A DNA stretch of 64,000 nt from Spirosoma fluviale (lineage in GTDB: Bacteria > Bacteroidota > Bacteroidia > Cytophagales > Spirosomataceae): positions 186,001 to 250,000 of the forward strand of contig NZ_OCNH01000003.1 in NCBI RefSeq assembly GCF_900230225.1, in the 5' to 3' direction. This document shows positions 1 to 7,740 of this stretch, piece by piece. The notes under the pieces were generated by a model, which was given only the letters and a program-made list of their open reading frames with translations, was not told the origin of the DNA and did not search any database. Each line of letters opens with the position of its first letter. The stretch's first letter is position 1. The translations under genes were made by a program, and so were the position numbers.

Positions 1-148
1 CTGGTTACTGAATACTGCGCATGTGGCAACCGTTGCGGGTTCGGGTTTCGGAGCTCCGGATTGCCTGCGTATCTCAACGGCCGCATCCGACGAATCACTT
101 GTCGAAGCGGTTCAACGCATTAAAGATGCAGTGGCTACATTAAAATAA
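1..148 (+). CDS. PLP-dependent class I/II aminotransferase, C-terminal end (partial)
   Basis: Only the last 48 codons are present; the reading frame begins at base 2 and ends at TAA 146-148. The peptide contains HVATVAGSGFGAP followed by CLRIS and ends in a helix EAVQRIKDAV. This matches the end of aspartate-aminotransferase-like (fold type I) enzymes, where 'VPGxxFG...xxRIS' carries the substrate-carboxylate-binding Arg just before a final helix. The substrate cannot be told from this fragment. A very strong hairpin follows 8 bp after the stop, so this is probably the last gene of its transcript. Confidence 0.75.
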   Translation, partial: WLLNTAHVATVAGSGFGAPDCLRISTAASDESLVEAVQRIKDAVATLK

Positions 149-155
149 ATAAAGA

Positions 156-223
156 AAAAACGCAAAAGGGGACAAAAAGAGCGTGGTAAACCACCAACTC
201 TTTTTGTCCCCTTTTGCGTTTTT
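156..223 (+). terminator. 26-bp perfect hairpin terminator
   Basis: Arms 156-181 and 198-223 are perfectly complementary over 26 bp. The 16-base loop contains a second small stem (GTGGT/ACCAC, 183-187 and 190-194). The A-rich start and T-rich end (GCGTTTTT) fit a terminator that could work in both directions. It directly follows the aminotransferase stop. Confidence 0.8.
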
Positions 224-239
224 GTTGGCTAAACCTCTA

Positions 240-576
240 TATTTAATATAGTAACAGGTTGTAAAAAAGCTGGCTAATCACTTACAAAGCACCCTTTTGA
301 CCTGATTCGTTATAAAGTTTTGTAGTTCAGCTTTATAAGGAAATTTTTGGCATAGTAATTGACAAGTAGAATACAAGGTAATGGTGGTGACAACTAATTT
401 ATCTATTTATACTAAAATGTAGTATATTAGACAGTGAACTTTTTATCGTAGCGTTTGTTTTTGTACAAAGACAAGGTTAATTTTGAATATCGATAGAAAG
501 TGGCACTGAAAAGACTAGATATTAGTTATCACTTCTTAAATACCGTAAACTTAACTTTAAAATATCTTTTAAGCCG
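240..576. other. AT-rich intergenic region, no gene seen
   Basis: About 340 bp, clearly AT-richer than the flanking genes, without a convincing reading frame or RNA. It probably holds the promoter of the small gene at 577, but no clean TAnnTTTG element was found. Confidence 0.5.
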
Positions 577-759
577 ATGAAGAATTTTCGTTTGCACATG
601 GCTTTTCAGTGGATCTTTTTTTTGCCAATCATTCTCCCTCTATGCATAGTCTTCGGAGCTCTTCGTGGGATCATTCAAATGATTGAGCGCGTAATGGAGC
701 AAATTGTGCTGGATGTAGCGCCTACAGAGCCTAACACCTCCACATTGACTGAACGCTGA
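577..759 (+). CDS. small single-span membrane protein, unknown function
   Basis: A 60-residue frame starting at ATG 577. Residues 10-31 (FQWIFFLPIILPLCIVFGAL and onward) form one strongly hydrophobic segment that can span the membrane. It is followed by an amphipathic stretch with QMIERVMEQ and a polar tail. I do not recognise a family. In favour of a real gene are its hydrophobic pattern and the perfect terminator hairpin 20 bp after the stop. Against it are the short length and the lack of a recognisable ribosome binding site. The gene stands alone, convergent with the RluA gene. Confidence 0.45.
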   Translation: MKNFRLHMAFQWIFFLPIILPLCIVFGALRGIIQMIERVMEQIVLDVAPTEPNTSTLTER

Positions 760-779
760 TAACACCTCAACTCGGTATA

Positions 780-825
780 TAAAAATGGCTCTGTATTCCT
801 TTCTCGGAATACAGAGCCATTTTTA
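780..825. terminator. bidirectional terminator, 20-bp stem
   Basis: Arms 780-799 and 806-825 are perfectly complementary, with a 6-base loop. A-run on the left and T-run on the right make it usable from both strands. It lies between the small plus-strand gene ending at 759 and the minus-strand RluA gene ending at 852. Confidence 0.85.
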
Positions 826-851
826 TGATTAAGCCAGAGCGTTGGCGGAGA

Positions 852-1598
852 TTACTCAAAGGTAATATCCAAATTCTTATCGTTATAAATCTCCGTGTCC
901 AACTCAAGGAATTCTTCCCAGAATGGGTCGTTTGGCAACCCTGCTTTACAAATAATGGGGCGATCCTCCGCTCCGGCCTGCTTGATTGGATGGATGAAAT
1001 ACAGTCGGCGAGCGTGTAGATAGATCTTTTTGTCGGGAACAGCCCGGTCGTATCCATATTTAATATCGCCCCGAATAGGACAGCCCATGTGCGCCAATTG
1101 CGAACGAATCTGGTGTGGCCGACCTGTAATCGGATTTACTTCCAGCAAATAGTGTTCATTGATCTTGCCGAGCAGCCGGTACGAAAGTTCGGCTTTCTGC
1201 GACTTGGGGACCTCGTAATCATACACTGTTACCTGATTTTTCTGCTCGTCTTTGATAAGCCAGTTAACCAGTTTATCCGCATCTTTTGGTGGTTTTCGCC
1301 TAACCACGGCCCAGTACGTTTTTTGTACCTGCCGTTTCCGGAAAATCTCGTTCATGCGTTCCAGCGCTTTCGAGGTACGCGCAAACACAACCAGACCACT
1401 AACGGGCCGGTCGAGCCGGTGAACGAGTCCCAAAAAAACGTCGCCGGGTTTATTGTACTTTTCCTTGACATAGTCTTTAAGGACATCCAGTAGGGTAATA
1501 TCGCCGGTGCGATCCCCCTGTACCAGAATGCCGGGGTCCTTATTGACAATAAGCAGGTGGTTGTCTTCGTAGACCACCTGAAATGGTTTATTTTTCAT
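852..1598 (-). CDS. RluA-family RNA pseudouridine synthase
   Basis: A cytoplasmic enzyme that isomerises uridine to pseudouridine in rRNA or tRNA. The 248-residue product carries the family signature HRLDRPVSG at residues 60-68, where Asp63 is the catalytic aspartate. It also has the early strand ENHLLIVNKDPG-like segment (here EDNHLLIVNKDPG, 11-23) and the later GRPHQIRSQLAHMG motif (around 159-172). The usual consensus is HRLDxxTSG, so Pro-Val replacing the Thr step is a small variation seen in some family members. There is no S4 domain, so it is a short RluA-type enzyme. The start is ATG 1598. It lies 64 bp downstream of panB on the same strand and may be co-transcribed with it. The target nucleotide cannot be told. 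Confidence 0.9.
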   Translation of the reverse strand: MKNKPFQVVYEDNHLLIVNKDPGILVQGDRTGDITLLDVLKDYVKEKYNKPGDVFLGLVHRLDRPVSGLVVFARTSKALERMNEIFRKRQVQKTYWAVVRRKPPKDADKLVNWLIKDEQKNQVTVYDYEVPKSQKAELSYRLLGKINEHYLLEVNPITGRPHQIRSQLAHMGCPIRGDIKYGYDRAVPDKKIYLHARRLYFIHPIKQAGAEDRPIICKAGLPNDPFWEEFLELDTEIYNDKNLDITFE

Positions 1599-1662
1599 GA
1601 GTCGTGCGGGTGAGAACCCGCATTAATAATCAATTGGCCGATTCCCACCCGCCTTACTTAAC

Positions 1663-2481
1663 TCAATACGCTTCTTTCTCGTTCGGGAAGTCGTTGGTTT
1701 TCACGTCGTCTACATAATGAGCGATGGCCTCGGTCATGATTTTGTGCAGATCAGCGTACCGGCGCAGGAACCGTGGCTTAAATTCATTGGTGATGCCCAG
1801 CAGGTCATGGACAACAAGAATCTGCCCATCGGCGTCCGGGCCAGCGCCGATACCAATCGTTGGAATTGTGAGGCTTTCTGAAACGGTTTTGGTGAGTACC
1901 GCCGGGATTTTTTCAAGTACCAGCCCGAAGCAGCCAATATCCTCAAGCATGTGTGCATCGTCGATCAGCTTTTGCGCTTCGGCTTCTTCTTTGGCGCGCA
2001 CTGCGTAGGTGCCGAACTTATAAATGGATTGGGGCGTCAGGCCCAGATGCCCCATGACGGGTACGCCCGCACTTAAAATCCGCACAATCGATTCTTTGAT
2101 TTCCAGCCCACCTTCCATTTTCACGGCATGAGCCCCTGATTCTTTCATGATCCGAATGGCCGACCGCAGTGCTTCCGTCGAGTTGCCCTGGTAAGAACCA
2201 AAGGGTAAGTCGACCACTACCAGCGCCCGTTTAACACCCCGCACTACCGAACACGCATGATAAATCATCTGGTCGAGGGTAATGGGCAGCGTAGTTTCGT
2301 GGCCAGCCATAACGTTGGAAGCCGAATCACCCACTAAAATCAGTTCGACGCCAGCGGCATCAACCGCCTTGGCCATGGAGTAGTCATAGGCGGTCAGCGC
2401 CGAGATTTTCTCGCCTTTATTCTTCAGTTCCTGAATGGTATGCGTCGTAACGCGTTTGATATCGGGATTATGAACAGACAT
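1663..2481 (-). CDS. panB: 3-methyl-2-oxobutanoate hydroxymethyltransferase
   Basis: First committed enzyme of pantothenate synthesis: it transfers a hydroxymethyl group from 5,10-methylene-tetrahydrofolate to 3-methyl-2-oxobutanoate to give ketopantoate. The 272-residue protein has the normal family length. Family signatures in order: [15 protein letters not shown] (50-64, Mg2+/substrate binding), [10 protein letters not shown] (89-98), AVKMEGG (119-125), [12 protein letters not shown] (141-152), LVLEKIP (187-193, with the expected catalytic Glu190) and [15 protein letters not shown] (209-223). Nothing is missing. The start is ATG 2481. panC/panD are not nearby. Confidence 0.96.
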   Translation of the reverse strand: MSVHNPDIKRVTTHTIQELKNKGEKISALTAYDYSMAKAVDAAGVELILVGDSASNVMAGHETTLPITLDQMIYHACSVVRGVKRALVVVDLPFGSYQGNSTEALRSAIRIMKESGAHAVKMEGGLEIKESIVRILSAGVPVMGHLGLTPQSIYKFGTYAVRAKEEAEAQKLIDDAHMLEDIGCFGLVLEKIPAVLTKTVSESLTIPTIGIGAGPDADGQILVVHDLLGITNEFKPRFLRRYADLHKIMTEAIAHYVDDVKTNDFPNEKEAY

Positions 2482-2589
2482 AGTGTCGGTTTACTATTTA
2501 CGGATTTCGGTAAAAGGTTATAAAAGTACGGTTTTTTACCGATGCCCTTTTCATCAGTACCTTATCGGATCAACTCAAAACGGGTTGAT

Positions 2590-4017
2590 CTAGCGGGGCG
2601 TAAGCCACGACTCCGGGTTGAGTTTGGTGAATTCCTTCCAGATTTGGAACTGAATTTCAGACACTCCATTCTTATCCGTTGCTACCGTACCGATGGATTC
2701 GCGGGCTTTCACTCGTTGCCCAACCCGAACCGATACGCTGCGAAGTTTGGCGTAAACCGTGAAGTAATCGCCGTGCTGAATGGCTACCACGTTGTTCATA
2801 CCGGGCATGCTGGTCACGTCCTGTACAATGCCATCGTAAACCGACCGGACGCCTTCGCCCGCATTAGTCTGAATATCGACGCCCTGATTTTCCACGTAAA
2901 TTCCCTTCAGAACCGGGTGTGGTTTGCGGCCGAAACGGTCAGAGATAAACCCTTTGGTTACCGGCCAGGGCAGATGCGCCCGCGACGATGTGAAGGACGA
3001 AGCCAGTGCTGTCTCTTCGTCATTAAGGTTATTGTTTCGGCGTTCGTCCGGTTTTTTCGGCGCTGGTTCCGGTTCTGCCGGCCGTTCTACTTTGGCTACG
3101 TCGGCGGGGGCGGGTTTTTCTCCGGCCTTTTCGGCAGCCGCAATGGCATCTTCAGCTCGTTTGCGTTCCGCTGCTTTGCGGGCGGCTTCGAGTCTGGCAA
3201 TTCGGTCGCGCTCGGCGCGTTCACGGGCTTCGCGTTCGGCACGTTCTCTGGCTTCCCGAACAATCAGTCGTTTGATCAATGCTTCGAGTTGTCCAACAGC
3301 CCGGCGACTTTCGGCTAGTTCAGTTCTCAGTTCTGCTTCTTTTTGGCCCAGCTCCTTAACAACCTGGTTCTTGACGACCTTAAGGGTTTCGAGACTTTTA
3401 GTCTCCTGCACTTTGGCACCAATCGTATTCTTTTGCTCCTGACGTTTGCGCTGAGTGGCCCGCTGTTTGCCGTCCAGCATCGTCTTGACGTTCGACATCT
3501 GCCGCACCTGACTCTGGCGGGCATCGGAGTATTGCCGTAAATAGCGGTAACGGGCAACCAACTGATTGAAATTGTCGGCGGCAAACAAAAAGCCCATTGG
3601 ATTCACCTGCTGTCGACGTTTATCGGCTGCGTAGATCATTGACCCGTATTCGTCCCTGAGTTTATCAAGATCTCTGACTAGGGTAGTACTAGCCCGTCGG
3701 AGTTCCGCAATTTCGGCTTCGGTTAACTGAAGGTCTTTGTTGAGCAGTCCAATTTGCTGCGATTGCGTCTGAATCTGCTGGTCAAGGGCCTTTAGCTGGC
3801 CCAGTCCTGCCTGCTTTTCGGTGGCAGTCTGTTTCAGAATGGTTCGAATCTGGTTCATTTTCTCCAGATTCTGCTTTTTTTCTTTTTCCAGTACCTGTCG
3901 GTCACGCACTGTCTGCTGCGCCTGCACCGATGGCATTGACCACACCCAGCCAATGATGACCAGCCCGATTACCGACCAGCGAACAACGTACGGAATGTGG
4001 GAAATTTTTGACTGCAT
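2590..4017 (-). CDS. EnvC-like murein hydrolase activator with degenerate LytM domain
   Basis: Probably a periplasmic protein controlling cell-wall amidases at division. A TTG start five codons earlier is possible, but ATG 4017 fits the signal peptide better (hydrophobic segment up to SVQAQ, about residue 34). Residues 35-285 are a long Gln/Glu/Lys/Arg-rich coiled coil, and 285-340 a Pro/Glu-rich linker. A LytM/M23 domain follows (350-475). The M23 zinc ligands are missing: HxxxD has become NQGVDI (377-382), and the final HxH has become QFQIW (456-460). It should therefore not cut peptidoglycan itself, as with EnvC and NlpD. The next genes upstream, DUF4292 and a TPR protein, form a gene trio often seen in Bacteroidota and are probably co-transcribed. 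Confidence 0.88.
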   Translation of the reverse strand: MQSKISHIPYVVRWSVIGLVIIGWVWSMPSVQAQQTVRDRQVLEKEKKQNLEKMNQIRTILKQTATEKQAGLGQLKALDQQIQTQSQQIGLLNKDLQLTEAEIAELRRASTTLVRDLDKLRDEYGSMIYAADKRRQQVNPMGFLFAADNFNQLVARYRYLRQYSDARQSQVRQMSNVKTMLDGKQRATQRKRQEQKNTIGAKVQETKSLETLKVVKNQVVKELGQKEAELRTELAESRRAVGQLEALIKRLIVREARERAEREARERAERDRIARLEAARKAAERKRAEDAIAAAEKAGEKPAPADVAKVERPAEPEPAPKKPDERRNNNLNDEETALASSFTSSRAHLPWPVTKGFISDRFGRKPHPVLKGIYVENQGVDIQTNAGEGVRSVYDGIVQDVTSMPGMNNVVAIQHGDYFTVYAKLRSVSVRVGQRVKARESIGTVATDKNGVSEIQFQIWKEFTKLNPESWLTPR

Positions 4018-4041
4018 AAGGGCTTTAACCAACGAATAAAC

Positions 4042-4998
4042 TTAGGGTCGACGGGTATAATTGGCAGGAATAGTAAAGGGAAATCCCGGCGCTTTGTCTA
4101 TCAGTTCAACTTTATTGTGCTTGATACGAAGCAGCGTTTGATAAAACTGCCCGTCAGATTTCGATTTGTAATCGACCGTAACCAGACTGGTATAAGGGAA
4201 GAGGAAGTTGTTGAGCGAGGTAAAATCTTCGTAATCCAGCCGAAGGGTATTCTTCGTTGGCTGCTCGGTCACCATTAGTTTCTTTAACTTTCGGTCCTGC
4301 TCGCCAATGTAATTTTCAACCAGTACTTTGCCTTCGCTTTGCCGGAGTAGCAGGTAATCCCGCTCATTTTTTATTTTTTGCGCCGGTCGTTTGGGTAGCG
4401 GCAGGTTGCCAACAATCAACGCCTGAAGCAGATCGAAGCTCAGGTTAAAGTTGAACCGCTTGCTCAGGGTCGGGAAATCATATACGGAATACTCGCGGTG
4501 TATTTTATCCACAATCGTGATGGAATCACGGGTAATCATACCCCGAACGGCTTCAATGCCCAGCTTGGAAACCGATACCCATATCAGGCTGTCTTTCCGG
4601 ACCCGGATACTGACATTAGCGTTATCAATATCCTGCTGTTGCCCTTTGAATGAAATCTTCGACTTAGCGGTCAGGTAGCGAAAGTCGATTTCCGCAACAT
4701 TGGCGCGGGCCTCTTCAATTCCGGGCCTGGATGGGTCCGGCCTGGATGGGTCCGGCCTGGATGGGTCCGGCCTGGATGGGTCCGGCCTGGATGGGTCCGG
4801 TTTTGATAACTCAGGCACAATCTTCGTAGAGTCGGTAGGTGGGTTTGGCGCTGGGTTGGCAGTAAGGGCAGAATCGACAGGCGTGGGGACGACTGAAACC
4901 GGCGCTGGGCCAGTGTTGCGGGACATGCGCTGACGTCGACAACCTTCCGAACTTAACAATACGCTTATCAGGAGCGTAAACAGCAGGTGTTTATTCAT
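4042..4998 (-). CDS. DUF4292 lipoprotein with PDPSR repeat linker
   Basis: A predicted 318-residue lipoprotein: residues 1-19 are a hydrophobic signal ending SSEG, with Cys20 as the lipidation site. Residues 67-91 are five exact PDPSR repeats, a flexible proline-rich stalk. The folded part (about 100-318) has the DUF4292 pattern (DFRYLTAKSKISF, then alternating strands such as DSLIWVSVSKLGIEAVRGMI). This domain resembles LolB/LolA-type lipid-binding folds, and the function is not known. It sits 24 bp from the EnvC-like gene and 93 bp after the TPR gene on the same strand. The family call is from memory of motif and synteny; the repeat is seen directly. Confidence 0.8.
   Translation of the reverse strand: MNKHLLFTLLISVLLSSEGCRRQRMSRNTGPAPVSVVPTPVDSALTANPAPNPPTDSTKIVPELSKPDPSRPDPSRPDPSRPDPSRPDPSRPGIEEARANVAEIDFRYLTAKSKISFKGQQQDIDNANVSIRVRKDSLIWVSVSKLGIEAVRGMITRDSITIVDKIHREYSVYDFPTLSKRFNFNLSFDLLQALIVGNLPLPKRPAQKIKNERDYLLLRQSEGKVLVENYIGEQDRKLKKLMVTEQPTKNTLRLDYEDFTSLNNFLFPYTSLVTVDYKSKSDGQFYQTLLRIKHNKVELIDKAPGFPFTIPANYTRRP
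4726..4800. repeat. five exact 15-bp tandem repeats inside the DUF4292 gene
   Basis: The unit CCTGGATGGGTCCGG occurs five times in a row without a mismatch. The unit is a multiple of three, so it encodes PDPSR on the minus strand and copy-number change would keep the frame. The lack of any third-position drift points to recent slippage expansion. Confidence 0.95.
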
Positions 4999-5091
4999 TT
5001 AAGAGCTTTTCGGTCTATCATTTTTCCATCTACGGCCATCAGAATAAATGGATTGACAGGGTAAGGCCGTATTCATGGACCGTAAACCGGT

Positions 5092-6900
5092 TTACATTTT
5101 GCCAGAGGTTATTTTCTTATCTATATCGGGGCTGGCACCACCTTTCGTCTTCGCTTTCTTCCACTGCTCAAGTGCCTTGTCTGCCTGGCCTAACTGGTAA
5201 AGAACATCGCCATAATGCTCAATGATGGTTCCGCTTACGTTTGTTGGATCCGCCAGCGCTTTTTCGAGGTATTGTTTTGCCTTGGCGTAGTCTTTCGAGA
5301 CGTAGAGCACCCAGGCGTAGGTATCCAGATAGGTCGCATTGGTTGGGTTGCGCTCCACGAGTTTCTGGGCCAGTTGCAAGGCACGGGGCAAGTTCTCTTT
5401 CCGTAAAGACAGAAAATAGCTGTAATTGTTCAGAACGTAGTCGTTCAGGGGATCAACCTTCAGCACGGCTTCATACGATTCGTCTGATTTGGCATAATCG
5501 CCAAGGCCGTTGTACGCATCGCCCAACTGGGCACTGATTCCCTTTTTCAACTCGTTGCTCGAACTGGTAGCCAGTAATTTCTGACTTTCTTCGAGGGCAT
5601 CGACCGCCTGCTGATACCGGCGCTTGTACAAATTGGCCGACCCGTTGGAGTACCAAAATAGCCCCTGCGTTGGGAATACCTCCAGCGCCTTTTCGGAGTG
5701 GACAAGGAGACTATCAACCTGATTCAGTTCATTATCGAGCTGTAGCAAGGCACCCCAAACTTCGTAAATGGAGCCGTCCAGACGGGTGGCTTTGGCATAC
5801 GCATCGCGGGCTTCGGCTTTCTTGCCCTGCTGCATGAGCAGGTCGGCCAGCATTACCTGCGTTTTCGGGTCGTTGGGCGATGTTTTTGCCAGGTTCTGGG
5901 CCATAACCAGGGCGTCCTGCTGCGCTGCGCTATTAGAGCCAGTCATGCCCATGTAACTCGACAGGATACGGGCTTTCAAACCAGCTTCGAGGTTGGGGTT
6001 GGCCAGTACTTGATTCAGCTCTTTACTAACCCGGTCCATGTCCCCCTTTTTGCGATAGATATCGGCCAGCAGCACATGGGCCTGGGGCAGATCGGCGCTT
6101 AACTTAAGGGCGCGGTCAATCCAGCCGATAGCCTGATCGGTGCGGTCGTTGGCGATGAGCATTTCCGCGCCTTCGAGCAGGTAATCGGGGTCGGAGGGTT
6201 CGGACGCTACCAACTTTTCCGCTTCCTCAATGGCCTTGTCAATTTTGTTCTGCTTGAGGTAGATGCGTTGCTTCTGGCGGGTGATTTCTTCGTTCAAGCC
6301 CAGTTCGCGTTCTACTTTGTTGTAGGCGTCAAGCGCCTTGTCGGGCTTCTCATTGAATAGGTAAATAGCCGCCAATTCGACGCCATATTCTGCGTTTTCG
6401 GGGCCTTTTTTCAGCAAGGCTTCGTAGAGGTCCTCGGCTTCATTATATCGCTTTTGTTTGACGTACAGTTCCGCCAGCAGGAGTGAATAAAATTTGTTGT
6501 CAACGTCCAGTGAATGCGCTTTAACCGCAAACGGAAGGGCTTCGGTCACTTTCCCGCTTTTGAGGTAAGCACTGGCTGTCGAGTACTGAGCGGCTGCATT
6601 GTTGGGGTCTTTCTGCAGCACTTTGGCAAACTGGGCAATGGCCTTGGACGGGTCATCCGTCATCAAGTACCGGATCCCCTCCGTAAACTGCGTTTCGGCC
6701 TCCATCCGGACGGTGGTGGTCGATGTAGAGCCTGGTTTGGCCAGTGCCGTGTCGGCTTTGTCGCGTTTGCGTTGCGCCAGGGCAGGCGCGTCCGCAAGGC
6801 AAAGGAGCAGGCCTACACTACTTGCTAACCCAATGAGTAGCCGATGGCTTCGATATGTTGAATATATTGAATTCATGTTGGTCAGCGTGTCGTGATGCAT
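5092..6900 (-). CDS. secreted tetratricopeptide-repeat protein
   Basis: A 602-residue exported protein made almost wholly of TPR helices. Two ATG starts are possible; ATG 6876 (MNSIYSTYRSHRLL) gives the more typical signal peptide, ending in APALAQ, and ATG 6900 adds eight residues. From about residue 65 onward, 34-residue repeats of the form 'A..Y...A..L...G....A' follow to the end (for example NNAAAQYSTASAYLKSGKVT, and the last near GTIIEHYGDVLYQLGQADKA). TPR arrays act as protein-binding scaffolds. As the first gene ahead of the DUF4292 and EnvC-like genes it may work with them at the cell envelope, but its partner is not visible. A -7 promoter element lies about 63 bp upstream. Confidence 0.85.
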   Translation of the reverse strand: MHHDTLTNMNSIYSTYRSHRLLIGLASSVGLLLCLADAPALAQRKRDKADTALAKPGSTSTTTVRMEAETQFTEGIRYLMTDDPSKAIAQFAKVLQKDPNNAAAQYSTASAYLKSGKVTEALPFAVKAHSLDVDNKFYSLLLAELYVKQKRYNEAEDLYEALLKKGPENAEYGVELAAIYLFNEKPDKALDAYNKVERELGLNEEITRQKQRIYLKQNKIDKAIEEAEKLVASEPSDPDYLLEGAEMLIANDRTDQAIGWIDRALKLSADLPQAHVLLADIYRKKGDMDRVSKELNQVLANPNLEAGLKARILSSYMGMTGSNSAAQQDALVMAQNLAKTSPNDPKTQVMLADLLMQQGKKAEARDAYAKATRLDGSIYEVWGALLQLDNELNQVDSLLVHSEKALEVFPTQGLFWYSNGSANLYKRRYQQAVDALEESQKLLATSSSNELKKGISAQLGDAYNGLGDYAKSDESYEAVLKVDPLNDYVLNNYSYFLSLRKENLPRALQLAQKLVERNPTNATYLDTYAWVLYVSKDYAKAKQYLEKALADPTNVSGTIIEHYGDVLYQLGQADKALEQWKKAKTKGGASPDIDKKITSGKM

Positions 6901-6962
6901 ACGTACGAAAAACGCGGCTCAACCCGGTCTATTGCGGCTCCGATCTAAATAAACCGCTAAGA

Positions 6963-6970
6963 CAAAGGTA
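6963..6970 (-). promoter_or_regulatory. Bacteroidota -7 element before the TPR gene
   Basis: On the minus strand this reads TACCTTTG, an exact match to TAnnTTTG, 62 bp before ATG 6900. No good TTG -33 element stands at the right distance, so only the -7 part is supported. Confidence 0.5.
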
Positions 6971-6997
6971 GTTTAAAATGGTGGAATGTCTTCTTTT

Positions 6998-7192
6998 AGG
7001 AGTTAGTATGTAGGAGCGAGGAGTGAGGAGGGCTGGCGCAGGCTGGCGCGGGCATTAGCCCGTGACTTTCGATGAAGTCAGTGTTCACTGACGCCTTATC
7101 TGCTAATGCCAGCGAATGCTGGCTATATAAATAGTCACGGGCTAATGCCCGCGCCAGCCCTCCTAACTCCTCGCTCCTACATACTAACTCCT
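6998..7192. repeat. large composite inverted repeat (family A)
   Basis: Left arm 6998-7067 and right arm 7133-7192 are inverted copies; the left arm has an extra 10 bp (a second CAGGCTGGCG) and otherwise near-perfect pairing. The 65-bp loop holds two further stems: GTCAGTG/CACTGAC (7077-7092) and GCCAGC/GCTGGC (7108-7123). The outer part (AGGAGCGAGGAGT...GGAGGGCTGGCGC) recurs at 9470-9572, and the inner TTAGCCCGTGAC recurs at 25842-25853. It lies between the convergent-free TPR start and the Dabb stop (7210) and has no reading frame of its own. Confidence 0.85.
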
Positions 7193-7209
7193 GATACTCA
7201 AAACATTCA

Positions 7210-7509
7210 CTATCCCACTGCATCATAAATCTGCACGCGTTCCCAGAGGTGGGCGCAGTTGGCCACGAAGGCCAGGTGGGTAGGGTGTTCCTGATAGACA
7301 TCGTGGGCGGCTTTGTCAGTGAAGACCAGCGTTAACGAGAAATCGTAGGAGTGGTCGATAACCGGACGGCGGGTTTCGGCGGGGGTGCCTACATAAGCCG
7401 TTGAGATGTCGGTTATTGATTTCAGGGTTTCAAGACCGGCGCGTAAGGCCTGATGGTCGTCCTGGCTTTCGGGATGGCGAAGCCAGAAAAAAACAGTATG
7501 AACAAACAT
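7210..7509 (-). CDS. Dabb-family (stress-responsive A/B barrel) protein
   Basis: A 99-residue cytoplasmic protein with the Dabb signature: it starts MFVHTVFFWL, has a central TSAYVG-type strand (here ISTAYVGTPAETR, 35-47), then YDFSLTLVFTDKAAHDVYQEHPTH (54-77) and a terminal VQIYDAVG-like end. Dabb proteins are small dimeric ferredoxin-like barrels; some are enzymes, most have no known role, and none can be assigned here. The start ATG 7509 is clear. The stop lies about 18 bp from the large palindromic repeat at 6998-7192. Confidence 0.85.
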   Translation of the reverse strand: MFVHTVFFWLRHPESQDDHQALRAGLETLKSITDISTAYVGTPAETRRPVIDHSYDFSLTLVFTDKAAHDVYQEHPTHLAFVANCAHLWERVQIYDAVG

Positions 7510-7740
7510 AAGCGTAGAGCAGGCTATTTACTGGCTGCTCCGTAAAAGTAAGCATAGTTTCCTGTAAACACCGCCAGGTAATCAGTAGAAACAGACGTTG
7601 TAGAACCGGTTGATGGAAATGCTGAAACGTGAACGCCAGCCGTTCAGTTTTTTTTATCGGCATATCGCTTTTCTAGCAAACATTTCGCTACCTTAAAAAC
7701 GTTATGGGGGTATAAACGACATTATTTACGCAGCGAACGA

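Noticed and set aside
1606..1621. GCGGGT/ACCCGC hairpin between panB and the RluA gene as a terminator
   Set aside because: Only 6 bp, no T-run, and it lies a few bases before the RluA start; too weak to call.
2542..3318. Long open frame on the plus strand opposite the EnvC-like gene
   Set aside because: It is opposite a well-supported gene, its protein is rich in Phe/Gly/Arg without a family pattern, and it arises from the codon bias of the minus strand.
4726..4800. CRISPR-like tandem repeat
   Set aside because: The units are directly adjacent without spacers and encode a peptide repeat; there are no cas genes.
4700..4933. GLDGS repeat peptide on the plus strand
   Set aside because: It is the antisense reading of the PDPSR repeat in the DUF4292 gene.
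6998..7192. Insertion sequence
   Set aside because: No transposase frame or target-site duplication is visible; at most a non-autonomous element.
7430..7663. 77-codon minus-strand frame overlapping the Dabb start
   Set aside because: It overlaps the Dabb coding region in another frame and has no recognisable domain.
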